Below are positions 37,565-48,862 of a stretch of 64,000 nt of DNA, piece after piece; position 1 is the stretch's first letter, and each line of letters begins with the position of its first letter. Position numbers and translations under genes: made by a program. This stretch comes from Lunularia cruciata. Lineage: Eukaryota > Streptophyta > Marchantiopsida > Lunulariales > Lunulariaceae. The stretch is taken from positions 32,927,465-32,991,464 of the forward strand of contig OX419762.1 of the NCBI GenBank assembly GCA_948567375.1, given 5' to 3'. Under the pieces are notes generated by a model, which worked only from the letters and a program-made list of their open reading frames with translations, was not told the DNA's origin and did not search any database.

Positions 37565-37990
37565 TGTAAAAGACCAAATCCAAGGAGAGAAATATGAGAA
37601 TGGAAACTCACATTGGGACACTTGAATGAGTGAAAATTCCAAATGCCTAGCATGAGCTTTGGCTTTGGTATTTATATGTAGCATACAAGGCCCTTGAGAA
37701 GCTTCTCAAGAAGTTTCCTCAAGCCACTTTCTTAGAGTGCAAGCCAAGTTAACTAGGAAGCTTCTCAAGAAGCTTCCTTTTAGAAGCTGCCTACTTGGTG
37801 TGCAAGCTAAGCTAGTTGGAAGCTTCTAGAAGCTTCCTTCTAGAAGCTACTTACTTGAGGTGCAAGCTAAGCTAGCCGGGAAGCTTCCCAAGAAGCTTCT
37901 TAGATACTTTTGGAATATTCTAGGCTAATTTGTCTTATGTGCTACTTCGTGAGCCTGACTAACTTCGTCACTAAACTCTATATTATTACG
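37565..37990 (-). repeat. 3' LTR of element B
   Basis: In plus sense it begins TGTAAAAGACCAAATCC and ends CTATATTATTACG (the terminal A mutated to G). It carries several GAAGCTTC palindromes and a TATA box (TATAAATA in minus sense) at 37,669-37,678. Confidence 0.95.
37818..37837. promoter_or_regulatory. heat-shock-element-like array, 3' LTR of B
   Basis: GGAAGCTTCTAGAAGCTTCC: four contiguous alternating GAA/TTC pentamers with correct 2-nt spacing, upstream of the LTR TATA box in the direction of transcription. Confidence 0.78.
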
Positions 37991-38039
37991 TATTCCCCAG
38001 GCGCTAGTTGGTGACGTCCTCGTTGCCAGTGAAGCTTCA

Positions 38040-38230
38040 AATTCTTGGATGGCCATTTGTGCATTCTAGAGGTAAGAAAGAGGTTTGCATGTGGCATCAT
38101 TAAGGGGATACCCTTTCCAAAGGACCTTGTACTCTATATGTTGGCGACGGCCTCATTGAATATGATGATGTGCAAGGATACGATCAACTTTGTACTCCTC
38201 ATGATCATTGATAGGGACATGAAGAGGGGG
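38040..38230 (-). pseudogene. chromodomain of element B
   Basis: The minus strand reads HEEYKVDRILAHHHIQ, a stop, then GRRQHIEYKVLWKGYPLNDA, the chromodomain pattern (EEYEVE.IL...R....YLVKWKGY). This places the family among plant chromoviruses, whose integrase-linked chromodomain guides insertion. A stop in the middle and another before the C-terminus inactivate it. Confidence 0.85.
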
Positions 38231-38332
38231 AGGTTGGACTCGAGAAGAAAAGGAAGAGAGGCTAGGAACAAAGAATTTCAACTTGGAAACATGAAAGACA
38301 GGATGGATACGCATGTTACAATGCAAGGCAAG

Positions 38333-39430
38333 TCAATAAGCAACAAGGGAGACAATTTGGGTGATATCAAAGGATCCTATCCAATTAGGGGCAAGTTTAT
38401 GAACTTGGGTATCATTTGGGAGAGGGAGGTTACTAGAGGATAACATGACTTTATCACCAATTTCAAAGGTGAGATCATGACGATGGTGGTCCGCATATTG
38501 TTTTTGGCGGTTTTGAGCAACAAGGAGGTGAGACTTGGCCTGTTGGAGAGATCGTGATATAGTGGTCAAGAATGTGGAAGTATCAGGAACTTGAGATAGA
38601 GGGAGAGCAAGAAGAGAATCCGGAACAAGCGGATCTTGGCCAACATTGAGAAAGAAAGGAGAAAATCCGGTGCTTGCATGTTTGGAATTGTTGTAGGCAA
38701 ATTCTACAGCTGCAAGACATTCATCCCAATTGGTATGGTGGACATTGACAAAAGCACGCAACATATCCTCCAATGTACAATTTGCACGTTTGGTTTGTCC
38801 ATCAATTTAAGGATGATAGGCCGTGGACAAAACAATCTTGGTGTTGAGTATCTGGAAGAGTGCTTGCCAAAACTTCCCGGTAAATCAAGGATCACGGTCA
38901 GAGATGAGTACACGTGGCATTCCAAGATGTTTGAAGACATTGTTGAAGTAGATTTGCGCTAAGTTCGAGCAGCCACGGTATCACATGTTGGTGCCAAGTA
39001 GATTTGCTTACTAGCTTATCTACAAATACCACGATTGCGGTGTGTCCTTGTTTTGTCTTTGGCAAGGATGTGATGAGATCCAAACTCACATGCTCCTAGC
39101 AAGCGGATGGAATGGTGAGTGGTTGAAGGAGTCTACTTGGCTTTTGGTTGCTGGCCTTGTTACGTTGGCAGCTCTCACACAATCAAACAAATTCTTGAAC
39201 ATCTTGTGTCATGTTGGGCCACCACCATTGATATTGGAGGGTACTCAAGGTCTTGTTCACACCCATGTGACCCGTGATGGGTAAATCGTGGGCTTCTTGA
39301 AGGCACACAAGTTGAAGATCCTCTTTAGTTGGAACATAGATCCAGTCGTCTTGGAATAAAAGGCACTCCTTGATGGAGAAGGTGTTGTACTTCTTATTGC
39401 ATGCCGTAAGGCAACCATGTACCATTTGGA
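38333..39430 (-). pseudogene. integrase of element B
   Basis: Minus-strand frames in order: zinc domain with HDLPITGHMGVNKTLSTLQY and WWWPNMTQDVQEF (39,183-39,425); catalytic core start SLDLITSLPKTKQGHTAIVV (38,898-39,089); and C-terminal part with EFAYNNSKHASTGFSPFFLN and DKVMLSSSNLPLP (38,333-38,773). Frames change between the pieces, so the enzyme is not made intact. Confidence 0.88.
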
Positions 39431-40260
39431 AGAAGAGATCTTGGTGTAGAGCTGACTAAAACTTGTTTTGGACCTTGGAGTCAACTTACACTATTGAAAT
39501 TGCCGTTGTGATGAGAGGAAGAGACTTCAAATCAGGTTGTCGTGATAAAGCATCAGGGATGACATGGAACCAACCTGGTTTGTACTCAAGTTTGATGTCA
39601 TATAGTTGGAGTTGTTCCTCCCATTGATGGTGTCAACTCTTCATGTGTTCCAAGTGTAAGGTTTGCAACAATGATTTGTGATCAGTTTGCATGATCACTT
39701 GTTTCCCCAAGAGGTAATGCCTCCATACCTTGGTGGCGTATACCATTGCAAGTTGTTCTTGATCTTGAGCAAAGTAGTTTTGTTCAGCCATATTGAGTCA
39801 GTGAGACACAAAGGAAATGGGATGGAGTCCATCTGGGAATTCTTGTTGTAGCACGGCTCCAATTGCAAAGTTAGAAGCATCAAAATCAACCACACAAGGT
39901 AGTTGACGATCATATGGTTAAAGAATGGGTCTTGAAGACACCATATGCTTTAACTTCTGGAATGCTTCTTCATGCTCAATGGTACATTGGAAGGTCAAGT
40001 TCTTTCCCAAGAGGTCAGTCAATGGTGCAGCCACATGAGCATAATAATGGATACACCGTTGGTAAAAACTGGCCAATCCATTGAATGCCCATACTTTTGT
40101 AGCATCCTTTAGAGTAGGCCAATCAGTAATGGCCTTGATCTTCTCTTCTTCTATCTTGATCTCCTCTGATGAGATCTTATGACCCAAGAAGGTAACCTCC
40201 TTCTACCAAAAGGTACACTTTGACTTCTTGCAGTAAAATTTCTATTGTCATAGTCATCTT
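39431..40260 (-). pseudogene. RNase H of element B
   Basis: 39,918-40,187 carries the RT connection (GHKISSEEIKIEEEKIKAIT, WPTLKDATKVWAFNGLASFY). The following sequence holds the RNase H text around CVVDFDASNFAIGAVLQQEF, with the first catalytic Asp. Interrupted by frameshifts and stops. Confidence 0.82.
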
Positions 40261-41101
40261 GGGACTTCTCGCACATGATTCATGTGTTCTACCTCTATCT
40301 TACTTATTAGATATCATCCAAGAACACCACTATGGACCAATCCAATAGTCCATCCAATGCCCAATACATCTGATCCATGAAGACTATAGGAGCATTAGTG
40401 AGTCCGAAAGGTAGAACTCTCCACTCAAAATGCCCATACCTTGTACAAAAGGCAGTCTTTTGCACATCCTCTCTCTCAATGGAAATTTGCCAATAGCTGC
40501 TGCAAAGATCCAACTTGGAAAAGTAGCGTGCTCTACTTAATCGATCAAGCAAGTCATCGATCCAAGGCAAGGGATATGCATTCTTCACGGTTTGCTTATT
40601 GAGCCCACGATAATCAATATAGAAATGAAGTCCTCTATCCTTCTTTGGAACAAATAGTACCGGTGCTCCCCAAGGAGAGGTACTATGTCGTATGAAGTCC
40701 TTCTCCAACAACTTTGTAAGTGTTGTTCACAACTCCTCCAACTCCTTTGGTGAGAGCCAATAGATCGGTCTACTCAATGGAGTACTCCTTGGCAATAACT
40801 CAATCTTGAAGGGCATACCTTGATTGGAGGGTAATCCCTTTGGCAGATCATTCGGATACACGTCCGCAAACTCCTTAACTATCCAATCAACCATTGCTTG
40901 ATGAGGCTCTTGGTCCTCCACAGATTGTTCTTGTGCAATCGGCTTGATCCACACCATGAATACAGACTTATCTTCCTCCAAAGCTTGCTCTATGGTTCCT
41001 TTACTAACAAACCTCCCTTCTAGGGACTCATCTCTCTTCCAAGCTTGCTCCATGGTTGCCTTCTTGGCAAACTTCCCATCTTTGGAATCCACTTCCTTCA
41101 A
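40261..41101 (-). pseudogene. reverse transcriptase of element B
   Basis: 40,307-40,711 is an almost continuous RT core: [45 protein letters not shown] and the catalytic F-L-D-D box (VVFLDDI). Upstream 40,727-41,101 holds the region before the fingers (FADVYPNDLPKGLP, IELLPRSTPLSRPIYWLS). One stop separates the two. Of all coding parts of A and B this is the best preserved. Confidence 0.92.
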
Positions 41102-41190
41102 GGTTGCTCTATGGCTACCTTCTCGACAAACTTCCTATCTTGGGACTGACTATCCTTAGGTGTCTTACTCAAAGGTGCCAGACAACCTAA

Positions 41191-41515
41191 TCATAAATTC
41201 CTACCTTGGTGTTGTACTTGAATTTGGCATTGGGTCCAATCAAATTGAACCTTATGACATTCAAGCCAAGGTAGACCTAGAAGGATATCATAGTGTAGAG
41301 GTGCCACTACAAACCTCATACACTCTAAATACTCCTTCCCAATCTTGAAGGTAACAGGATGCGAGGTGCAGAATGCAGAACCCTTTCTACTATCCGCCAT
41401 CATCAAACTACTTCCAATCATTGGCTTGATAGGAATAACCAATTCCTTTGCTACTTGCATAAACATGCAATTCTGTGAACTTCCAAAATCAACCAAAATC
41501 CTATAACCCTAATTA
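41191..41515 (-). pseudogene. protease of element B
   Basis: Reads LVDFGSSQNCMFMQVAKELV, then IGKEYLECMRFVVAPLHYDI and LLGLPWLECHKVQFDWT, a complete retropepsin fold region. The active-site triad is D-F-G where retropepsins have D-S-G or D-T-G. Element A shows the same D-F-G. Confidence 0.85.
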
Positions 41516-41619
41516 GATATCATACCTTGCAAGTGAAGCAAACTTGCATAGGTTGAGCCTTCAATCCCATTGGAACTAATCAAGCTTCCAATAGGCGGCT
41601 TGAAATCTCCTACTGGGAT

Positions 41620-42514
41620 TCCTCATTTCCTTGATCATTTTGCCCCACGACCTCCACTTGGGCAGCTTGTCAAGGTTGTCCATTCTTGAGTGGACATTCA
41701 ACAATGCGATGCCCCAATTGGCGACAATAAAAACAACCACCATTTTGTTGCAATTTCTTTCTATCTGCTATGCCAAGTGGTCTTTGTTGAATGGCATCAA
41801 TCTCCATGGGTGATGGGTCCTCCACTTGTGTGTAGTGTATTGGTAGGCTCTATGGAGGTCAAGGTCAAGACCAAGTTGTTGCCACGAAGGAATCAAGACG
41901 TTTGGCCAACCGCATGGCTTCCTCCAAGTGTTGTGGCTCTCACATGGTTACCTCTAATTTGGTTTTTGCCTTCAAGCCCCTCACAAATCAATCCAGAGCT
42001 TCACCTTCCAATATATCTAGAATTTGCATGATGGTGTTTTGGAACTACGTGATGTAACTTCTTACAGAGCCAATTTGTTTCAACTCTGCCAACTTATCTT
42101 GTGCACTTGTGTGGTATTTATAGCTTGGAACCGACTAATTATTTTGCTCTTGAATTCTACCCATGTCAAGATTGGTGCAAAAATTTGTCATTCCACTCAC
42201 TCCACTTGGAATCTCCACCATAGCTTTGCTACTCCATCCAATTGGCTAGAAGCCAAGAGAATCTGTTTTTGCTCATCTTGTAGATTGGTAGCTTCAAAAT
42301 AACATTCACAATCAAACACAACATTCTCCATTGCACCTGAAATATTCTTGCCTTCAAATACCTTGGGTTTAAGGAATCTAATCCAATCTTCTCCTTCTTG
42401 AACTGGTACTCTCTCCACCTGCTCTTGTCGTCAAAGATCTTGTTCATCCAACAATCGAGTAAAGTGCTCAATTTGTTGATGCATAGCAAGGATAACATCG
42501 GGTATTGCCGCCAT
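41620..42514 (-). pseudogene. gag of element B
   Basis: The start ATG at 42,514 reads MAAIPDVILAMHQQIEHFTR, a stop soon after, then VFEGKNISGAMENVVFDCEC and AKLWWRFQVE (capsid). A CCHC zinc knuckle, CFYCRQLGHRIVEC, lies at about 41,695-41,736. Several stops and frame changes lie between. Confidence 0.88.
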
Positions 42515-42766
42515 GGTTGCTACTCTATCATACCACTCCCAATCTATCTAATTTATTAACACATAGAAACAACACGTCTACCGTTCTCCATAAGTTACAA
42601 CCGGAAGCACCAAGGGTTCCTCAAATATGGTGATGATATGCAAAAAATCTTGTCCAAAGTGCGAGGTGATGAATTGTATGAAATGATGCTTGGGTAGTAT
42701 TTGGATGCAAAAATCCCAATGGTTTGGTGGAAGTGGATTTGGTGGTCCATAAATTCCATCCATCCC

Positions 42767-42784
42767 ATTCCTGCTCTGATACCA
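42767..42784 (-). other. primer-binding site of element B (tRNA-iMet)
   Basis: TGGTATCAGAGCAGGAAT in minus sense, one nucleotide inside the 5' LTR. TGGTATCAGAGC complements the 3' end of initiator tRNA-Met, the usual primer of plant chromoviruses. Confidence 0.95.
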
Positions 42785-42888
42785 ATGTAAAAGACCAAAT
42801 CCGAGGAGAGAAATATGAGAATGGAAACTCACATTGTGACACTTGAATGAGTGCAAATTCCAAATGCCTAGCATGAGCTTTGGCTTTG

Positions 42889-42900
42889 GTATTTATAGGT
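42889..42900 (-). promoter_or_regulatory. LTR TATA box of element B
   Basis: ACCTATAAATACC on the minus strand. The same box is kept in both B LTRs, the A LTRs and the solo LTR at 19.5 kb. The GAA/TTC array lies about 140 bp upstream. Confidence 0.8.
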
Positions 42901-43038
42901 AGCATACAAGGCCCTTGAGAAGCTTCTCAAGAAGCTTCCTCAAGCTACTTTCTTAGAGTGCAAGCCAAGTTAACTAGGAAGCTTCTCAAGAAGCTTCCTT
43001 TTAGAAGCCGCATACTTGGTGTGCAAGCTAAGCTAGTT

Positions 43039-43058
43039 AGAAGCTTCTAGAAGCTTCC
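43039..43058. promoter_or_regulatory. heat-shock-element-like array, 5' LTR of B
   Basis: AGAAGCTTCTAGAAGCTTCC: four contiguous alternating GAA/TTC pentamers. It lies in the promoter-proximal part of the LTR that would drive transcription of B. Confidence 0.8.
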
Positions 43059-43211
43059 TTCTAGAAGCTACTTACTTGAGGTGCAAGCTAAGCTAGCCGG
43101 GAAGCTTCCCAAGAAGCTTCTTAGATACTTTTGGAATATTCTAGGCTAATTTGTCTTATGTGCTACTTCGTGAGCCTGACTAACTTCATCACTAAACTCC
43201 ATATTTTTACA

Positions 43212-44400
43212 CACAAGATGTTTGAGAGTTTGTTTGATCTTGTGAAAGCTTTCAACATAATAAGGCTAGCAACTAGAAACAAGTGGACTCCTTCAAACAA
43301 TTTTTGTCCCATTTGTTGGTTGGGAACATGTGAGCTTAGATCTCATCACCTCCTTGCCCAAGACAAAGCAAGGTCACAAAAGTCATGGTGTTTGTGGATA
43401 AACTTAATAAGCAAATCCCTTTAGCACCAACCTTTAATATAGTGGATGCTCCAACATTGGCCTTGATCTACTTTCATAATGTCTTCAAGCATCATGGAAT
43501 GCCTTGTGTATTCATCTCTAACCGTGATCTTCAATTTATTAAAAAAATTGGCGAGCACTCTTCTATATCCTTGGCACCAAGCTTACTTTGTCCATGGCCT
43601 ATCATCCTCAAACTGATTGACAAACTAAACATGAAAATTACACCTTGGAGGATATGCTTTGTGCCTTTGTCAACATTTACCCTACCAACTAGGATAAATG
43701 TCTTGTAGTTGTTGATTTGGTTTATAATAATTCCAAACAAGCAAGCTTCAGATTCTCTCACTTCTTTCTTAATTTTGGCCAAGACCCACTTGTTCTAGAT
43801 TCCTTTCTTGCTCCTCTTCCATCTCATGTCCCTCATAATTCTACCTTCTTGACCACAATATCCCAATCCCTACAATAAGCCAAATTTCATCTCCTTGTTG
43901 CTCCAAATCATCAAAAAAAATATGCAAACCAACATCATCATGATCTCACCTGTCAACTTAGTGATAAGGTCATGTTTTCTTCTAGTAATCTACCCCTCCC
44001 ACTTGATACCTAAGTCCAAAAACTTACTTCTAATTGGATAGGTCCATTTGATGTCACCCAAATAATTTCTCTAGTTGCTTATCAACTTGCCTTGCCTTGC
44101 CTTGCCTTTTCATATGCAAATCCATCCTATCTTTCATATTTCCAAGTTGAAACCATCTTCTTTTTCCTCTCATGTCCTACCTTCCCTTCCTCCCATCCCT
44201 ATCAATGATCATGAAGAGTATGAAGTTGATTGTCTCCTTGCACATCACTACATTCAATGTGGCCGTTAACAATATAATGAGTACAAAGTCCTTTGGAAAG
44301 AGTATCTCCTTCATCATGCCACTTGGGAGCCTCTTTCTCATCTACAAAATGCACAAATAGCCATTCAAGAGTTTGAAGCTTCCATGGTGATGAATATATT
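43212..44400 (+). pseudogene. integrase and chromodomain relic of element A, right of B
   Basis: Resumes the integrase interrupted at 37,559. It reads VMVFVDKLNKQIPLAPTF and DAPTLALIYFHNVFKHHGMP, then FISNRDLQF (the second catalytic Asp region). At 44,205-44,340 it reads the chromodomain HEEYEVDCLLAHHYIQCGR followed by a stop and YKVLWKEYLL. It then runs into the middle LTR. Confidence 0.83.
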
Positions 44401-44416
44401 ACCAACTAATAGTGGG

Positions 44417-44900
44417 GTGGTTACTTACAAGTTAGTCGGGACTAATGAAGTAGAAAATAAGCCAAATTAGCCCAAGAATTATAAGAATTTTCTAGAAGTA
44501 TCTAGGAAGCTACTTGGTACCTTCCACGTATTGGATAATGAACATGCTAAGAGGTGATTTCTAAGAAATAGCTTCTTGGCTAGCTTAGCTTACATGCCAA
44601 GTAGGTGGCCTCTAGAATAAAACATATTGGGAAGCTTCCCAACTAGCTTAGCTTGCATACCTAGTAAGTGGCTTCTAGAAGGAAGCTTCTTGAGAAACTT
44701 CTTGGTTAGCTTGGCTTACACTCTAAGAAAATGGTCTTTAGAAAGTTTCTTGAGAAGCTTTTAGAGAGCCTTGTATGTTCACTATGAATACTAAAGCCCA
44801 AGTTCATGCTAGGCATTTGGATTTTCACTCATTCAAGAATCCCATTGTGATCTTTCATTTTGATCTTCTATTCTCCTATTTCTCTTCTTGGTCTTTTATA
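44417..44900 (+). repeat. middle LTR of element A
   Basis: Shares ACTAATGAAGTAG, CTACTTGGTACCTTCCACGT-like sequence, GAAGCTTC palindromes and the end CTTGGTCTTTTATA with the two outer LTRs. Its first nucleotides are degenerate. The integrase text follows directly, with no primer site or gag, so the second internal region is largely deleted. Confidence 0.82.
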
Positions 44901-45984
44901 ACATCCATGCCCAAGACAAAGCAAGGTCATATAACAATTGTGGTGTTTGTCAATAGACTTAGTAAGCAAATCCATTTGGCACCAACCTTTGATATATTGG
45001 ATGCCCCAACATTGGCCTAGATCTACTTCAATAATGTCTTAAAACATCATGGGATGCCTTGTGTACTCATCTCCAATTGTGATCCTTGATTCATTGGAAA
45101 ATTTTGGCCAGCACTCTTCTAGCTACTTGGCACCAAGCTTACTTTTTTCATGGTCTATTATCCTCAAACTGATGGACAAATTGAGCATAAAAGTTGCACC
45201 TTGGAGGATATACTTTGTGCATTTGTAAACATTAACCATGCCAAGTAGGATAAATGTCTTGCAATTGCTGAGTTTGCTTATAATGATTCCAAACAAGCAA
45301 GCATCAGATTCTCTCTCTTCTTCCTTAATTTTAGCCAATACCAACTTGTTCTAAATCCCCTTCTTACTCCTTCTCCATCTCATGTTCTTTTTACTTTCAC
45401 CTTCTTGACCACAATATTCCAATCCCTACAACAAGCCAAATCTCATCTCCTTGTTGCTCAAAATTGTCAAAAACAATATACAGACCAAAATTGTTGTGAT
45501 TTCACCTTTCAACTTGATGATAAGGTCATACTTTATTCTAGTAACCTACCCCTCCCACTTGATACCCAAGTCCAAAAACTTGCTCCTAATTAGATAGGTC
45601 TATTTGATGTCACCCAAATCATTTCTCTTGTTGCTTATTGACTTGCCTTGCCTTGTCATATGCAAATCCTCCCTATCTTCCATACTTCTAAGTTGAAACC
45701 TTTTGTTTCTTATCCATCTTCCTTTTCTTCTTGTATCCAACCCCCTCCTTCTCCCATCTCTATCAACAATCATGAAGAGTATGAAGTTCATTGTATCATT
45801 CCACATCACCACATTCAACATGGCCGCCAACAATATATTGAGTACAAAGTCTTTTGTAAAAGGTATCTCCTTCATGATGCTACTCGAGAGTCTCTTTCTC
45901 ATCTCCTAAATGCACAAATAGCCATCTAAGAGTTTGAAGCTTCCATGGTGGCAAGTATATCACCAAACTAGTGGTGAGGGAATA
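44901..45984 (+). pseudogene. second integrase and chromodomain copy of element A
   Basis: Repeats the segment at 43.34-44.40 kb: CCAAGACAAAGCAAGGTCA, then VVFVNRLSKQIHLAPTF and DAPTLA, QQAKSHLLVAQNCQKQYTDQ, and the chromodomain HEEYEVHCIIPHHHIQHGRQ. It ends at GTGGTGAGGGAATA, a polypurine tract before the last LTR. Broken by stops and frame changes. Confidence 0.83.
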
Positions 45985-46468
45985 TAGAACAATATGGAGT
46001 TTATAGATAAGTCAATTGAGACTAATGAAGTAGCATATAGGCCAAATTAGCCCAACAATTATAAGAATATTTTAAAAACATCTAAGAAGCTACTAAGTAC
46101 CTTCAAAGTATCACGTAATATGCATGTCAAGTGGTGATTTCTAGGAAGAAGCTTCTTGAGATGCTTCTTGGATAGCTTAGCTGGCGTACCAAGTAAATAG
46201 CTTTTAGAAGGAAGCTTTCCAACTAGCATAGCTTGCATGCTAAGTTGGCGGTTTTTAGAAGGAAGCTTCTTGAGAAACTTATTGGTTAGCTTGGCTTGCA
46301 CTCTAAAAAGGTAGCTTTTAGGAAGCTTCCTAAGAGCCATGTATGTTATCTACAAATACCAAAGTCCAAGCTCATGCTAGGCATTTGGAGTTTCCCTCAT
46401 TCAGGAGTCTCAATGTGATCTTTCACTTTGATATTCCATTCTCCTATTTCTCTCCTTGGTCTTTTATA
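45985..46468 (+). repeat. 3' LTR of element A
   Basis: It begins TAGAACAATATGGAGTTTAT (first bases mutated from TGTAAC) and ends CTTGGTCTTTTATA. Flank AAAGG follows, pairing with GAAGG at the left end of element A. Confidence 0.85.
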
Positions 46469-46473
46469 AAAGG

Positions 46474-48862
46474 TGAGGCAAAGTAAATTGAAGCTAACCC
46501 TAGTCTTTCAACATTGAGAAAGGTTTGGGAATGTTGAAAGGAGGTTTTTAGGAGATGATGTCCTCAATCCTACATCTCTTAGGATTTGCAACCTGTTTTA
46601 AGGAGGTACCATTGGTCCACAACGTGGATATTGCACTCCAATTTTCATGACCAAATCCATTCTCTAACCAAAAGTCAAACTTGTATTATAATCCTACAAT
46701 TGAAAGAGTGTGTGTATGTAGAGGTAGTCCACATCTTTGGCCACTTTCTTTGAGTGACATGCATATTATGTGCATGGGTTGATGAGTGCAACATAAGAAT
46801 GGATTTAGTACATACTCATGGTAATACAATGTGAGATAGCTTTGAGCCTATAGAGATAGGAGGAGGGAATTTTTGACTAACATCTACTAGATGATCTATG
46901 TCTTTACATGGAGGTCAATATTGTAATAACAAAAGGACCAAAGCAAAGGCAAACTCTTTGATCTAGTTCAAGGAGTGGAAATTGGTTTCCGATTAGTCGG
47001 GTGGATAGAAGGGAGGAACATCTCATATTGAGAGTCATTGAAAGCTAGCTTGTGGCTATAGGCAATAAAAGAGTAGGTCAAGTTTTTAAGTGAGAAGATA
47101 GTTTGATCCAAGTATACCCCATTAATCCAACATTGAGCAAGGCTCTCAAAGCCATATCATGAGATTGACTATCTCTCGAGTCTAAGATACTTCTATACCA
47201 TAACCCTTATGTAATTTGTACTCTGGAACTTGGGCATAACTTTATGTTTTATGTGGTGTATTGTGTGTTAGTGTCATTGTAGCAAAACCTTTGGGAATGA
47301 TTTTTGGGAGAAGGTCTATGAGCAGGCCCGTTTCTCACTCAAGATGAACCTCTGATGGCTATTATGGTAGCACACCATAGAATAAGAAGAAAGGAACCAA
47401 AACTCCATCATACTGCTCCAGGGTTAACACTCCAAGACTCAAACCATTGCTCACTAGAAAACTCAATGAGAAAGAGATAGTTGCAAATGAAAGGATAATG
47501 AGTACCTCCTCACTTGTGAAATAGTTATGCACCAAAGTTACTAATTATTGAAGTAACTCAAGTTACTAGGCTAAAAGTCAAATAAATTAAAAAAGCTAAA
47601 GGAATATCCATACTCATAGGAATATTCTCCTAAGAATATGGTCCTATCTTGACCCAACCACTAAGTCAAAGATTCCTTCACATGGGCTATCTTTGGACTA
47701 AAGAAGAATCTAGAACAAAAGGCTTGTGGGTCTAGGAGTTCTCAACTCTTTTCTCAAAGCCAAACACCTAGGAATAATACCAAGTCAACACACTAGAATC
47801 CAGAATAGTGGTGCTCATCTTTTCCACCTCCTCTAAATTAAGGTCCCTTCTATCTTAGTCATGACTAACTTTAGCTAATCATGACTAATGTAGAACCATC
47901 ATTTATCTCTATATAAATAATATCTCTTGAGTAGTTATAATACCAAACTAAATATCTCAATAGCACATACATGCACAAACTTGTGTTATAGACCTAATAG
48001 CACATGTGTCAATCAGAGAAAGTTACCAAGATTGGCACTTGCAAGCCCTTAATTCACCCTGAAGCCTATTTGGGAAAATGTGTTTGTTCAGATGTCTTGG
48101 TGTGGGTGTATTGGTCTCATATCACTTTAAGAATACCTAGACTCCTTTGATCATGATGGAGGTTAGTCAATATCTCCATATTATTAATAAACCTTTTAAG
48201 AGATTCCTTGTTTGGAAGGAAATGTTCTAGTTTGGAACCCTAGATCCAACCAAATTTGAATTTGGTGGTGACCACTTTGACTCCCAATTTGACCCAATAC
48301 ATGTTATGTATGTAAAGAAGGATGTTTATTGCAACAAGGTGTATGTCATATATCATGCTTATATTTTATCAAGTAGTTGAGCTTTGTAATTAAGATCATG
48401 AAGGGAAAACTTTGGGATGGATTCTTACCCTACATTGAGCCCTTTTCAATGGTATTTGAGAATACTTCTAACAAATAAACCTCCACAAGGGTAGTATCAC
48501 CAATTGTGGTGCATTATGGCAAATAGAATGAAACCAAATTCACTTTCCCTTATAATAAAAAAAACAACTATTTCAATGATTTAATGATGATTTAATCAAC
48601 TCCAATGAGGCTACTTCTACTACAAGGAAATTTATTTCAAAGACATGTTCTATCTTTCTTAGAAGACATAACTTCAATGGCACCTTGCATTGGTGGTAAT
48701 TTGTTGTCTTTTTTTCAATGATACTTTGAGCACTACAACTCATTTTAAGACCCTCAAAGCATTGTTTTGCTCCTTCAAAACTATCAAGGATCCTAGACCC
48801 TAGCTATAAGTACTAGTGATCACATGTACACTAAGCTACTTGGGTTTCTACTACAAAGATTT
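46474..48862. other. no gene recognised
   Basis: About 2.4 kb between elements A and C. No motif, LTR end or long frame that I can support on either strand. The sequence on the right side of element C (62,615 onwards) should continue it. Confidence 0.4.

Larger units (their letters stand above)
37565..43211 (-). mobile_element. element B: chromodomain Ty3 retrotransposon, nested in element A
   Basis: LTRs of 426 bp lie at 37,565-37,990 and 42,786-43,211. By hand count they differ at 13 positions, about 3%. The flanks are a perfect target duplication CACAA (37,560-37,564 and 43,212-43,216). The primer site TGGTATCAGAGCAGG (tRNA-iMet) is next to the right LTR, and a polypurine tract (GGGGAATA in minus sense) is next to the left LTR. 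Internal order on the minus strand: gag, protease, RT, RNase H, integrase, chromodomain. Structure is complete but coding is broken by several stops. It inserted antiparallel into a relative of its own family. Confidence 0.95.
42786..43211 (-). repeat. 5' LTR of element B
   Basis: Begins TGTAAAAGACC and ends TTTTTACA in plus sense. Eight GAAGCTTC palindromes lie within about 200 bp, and a TATA box (ACCTATAAATACC in minus sense) near 42,889-42,900 lies downstream of them in the direction of transcription. Confidence 0.95.
33677..46468 (+). mobile_element. element A: old chromodomain Ty3 retrotransposon, composite, hosting element B
   Basis: The outer LTRs (33,677-34,181 and 45,985-46,468) share ends with the family TGTAA...TTTTACA. 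Flanks GAAGG (33,672-33,676) and AAAGG (46,469-46,473) are a 4-of-5 target duplication. The order is LTR, iMet-type primer site, gag with zinc knuckle, protease, RT, RNase H, integrase (split by element B), chromodomain, middle LTR, second integrase and chromodomain, LTR. All coding parts carry stops and frameshifts. Confidence 0.85.
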
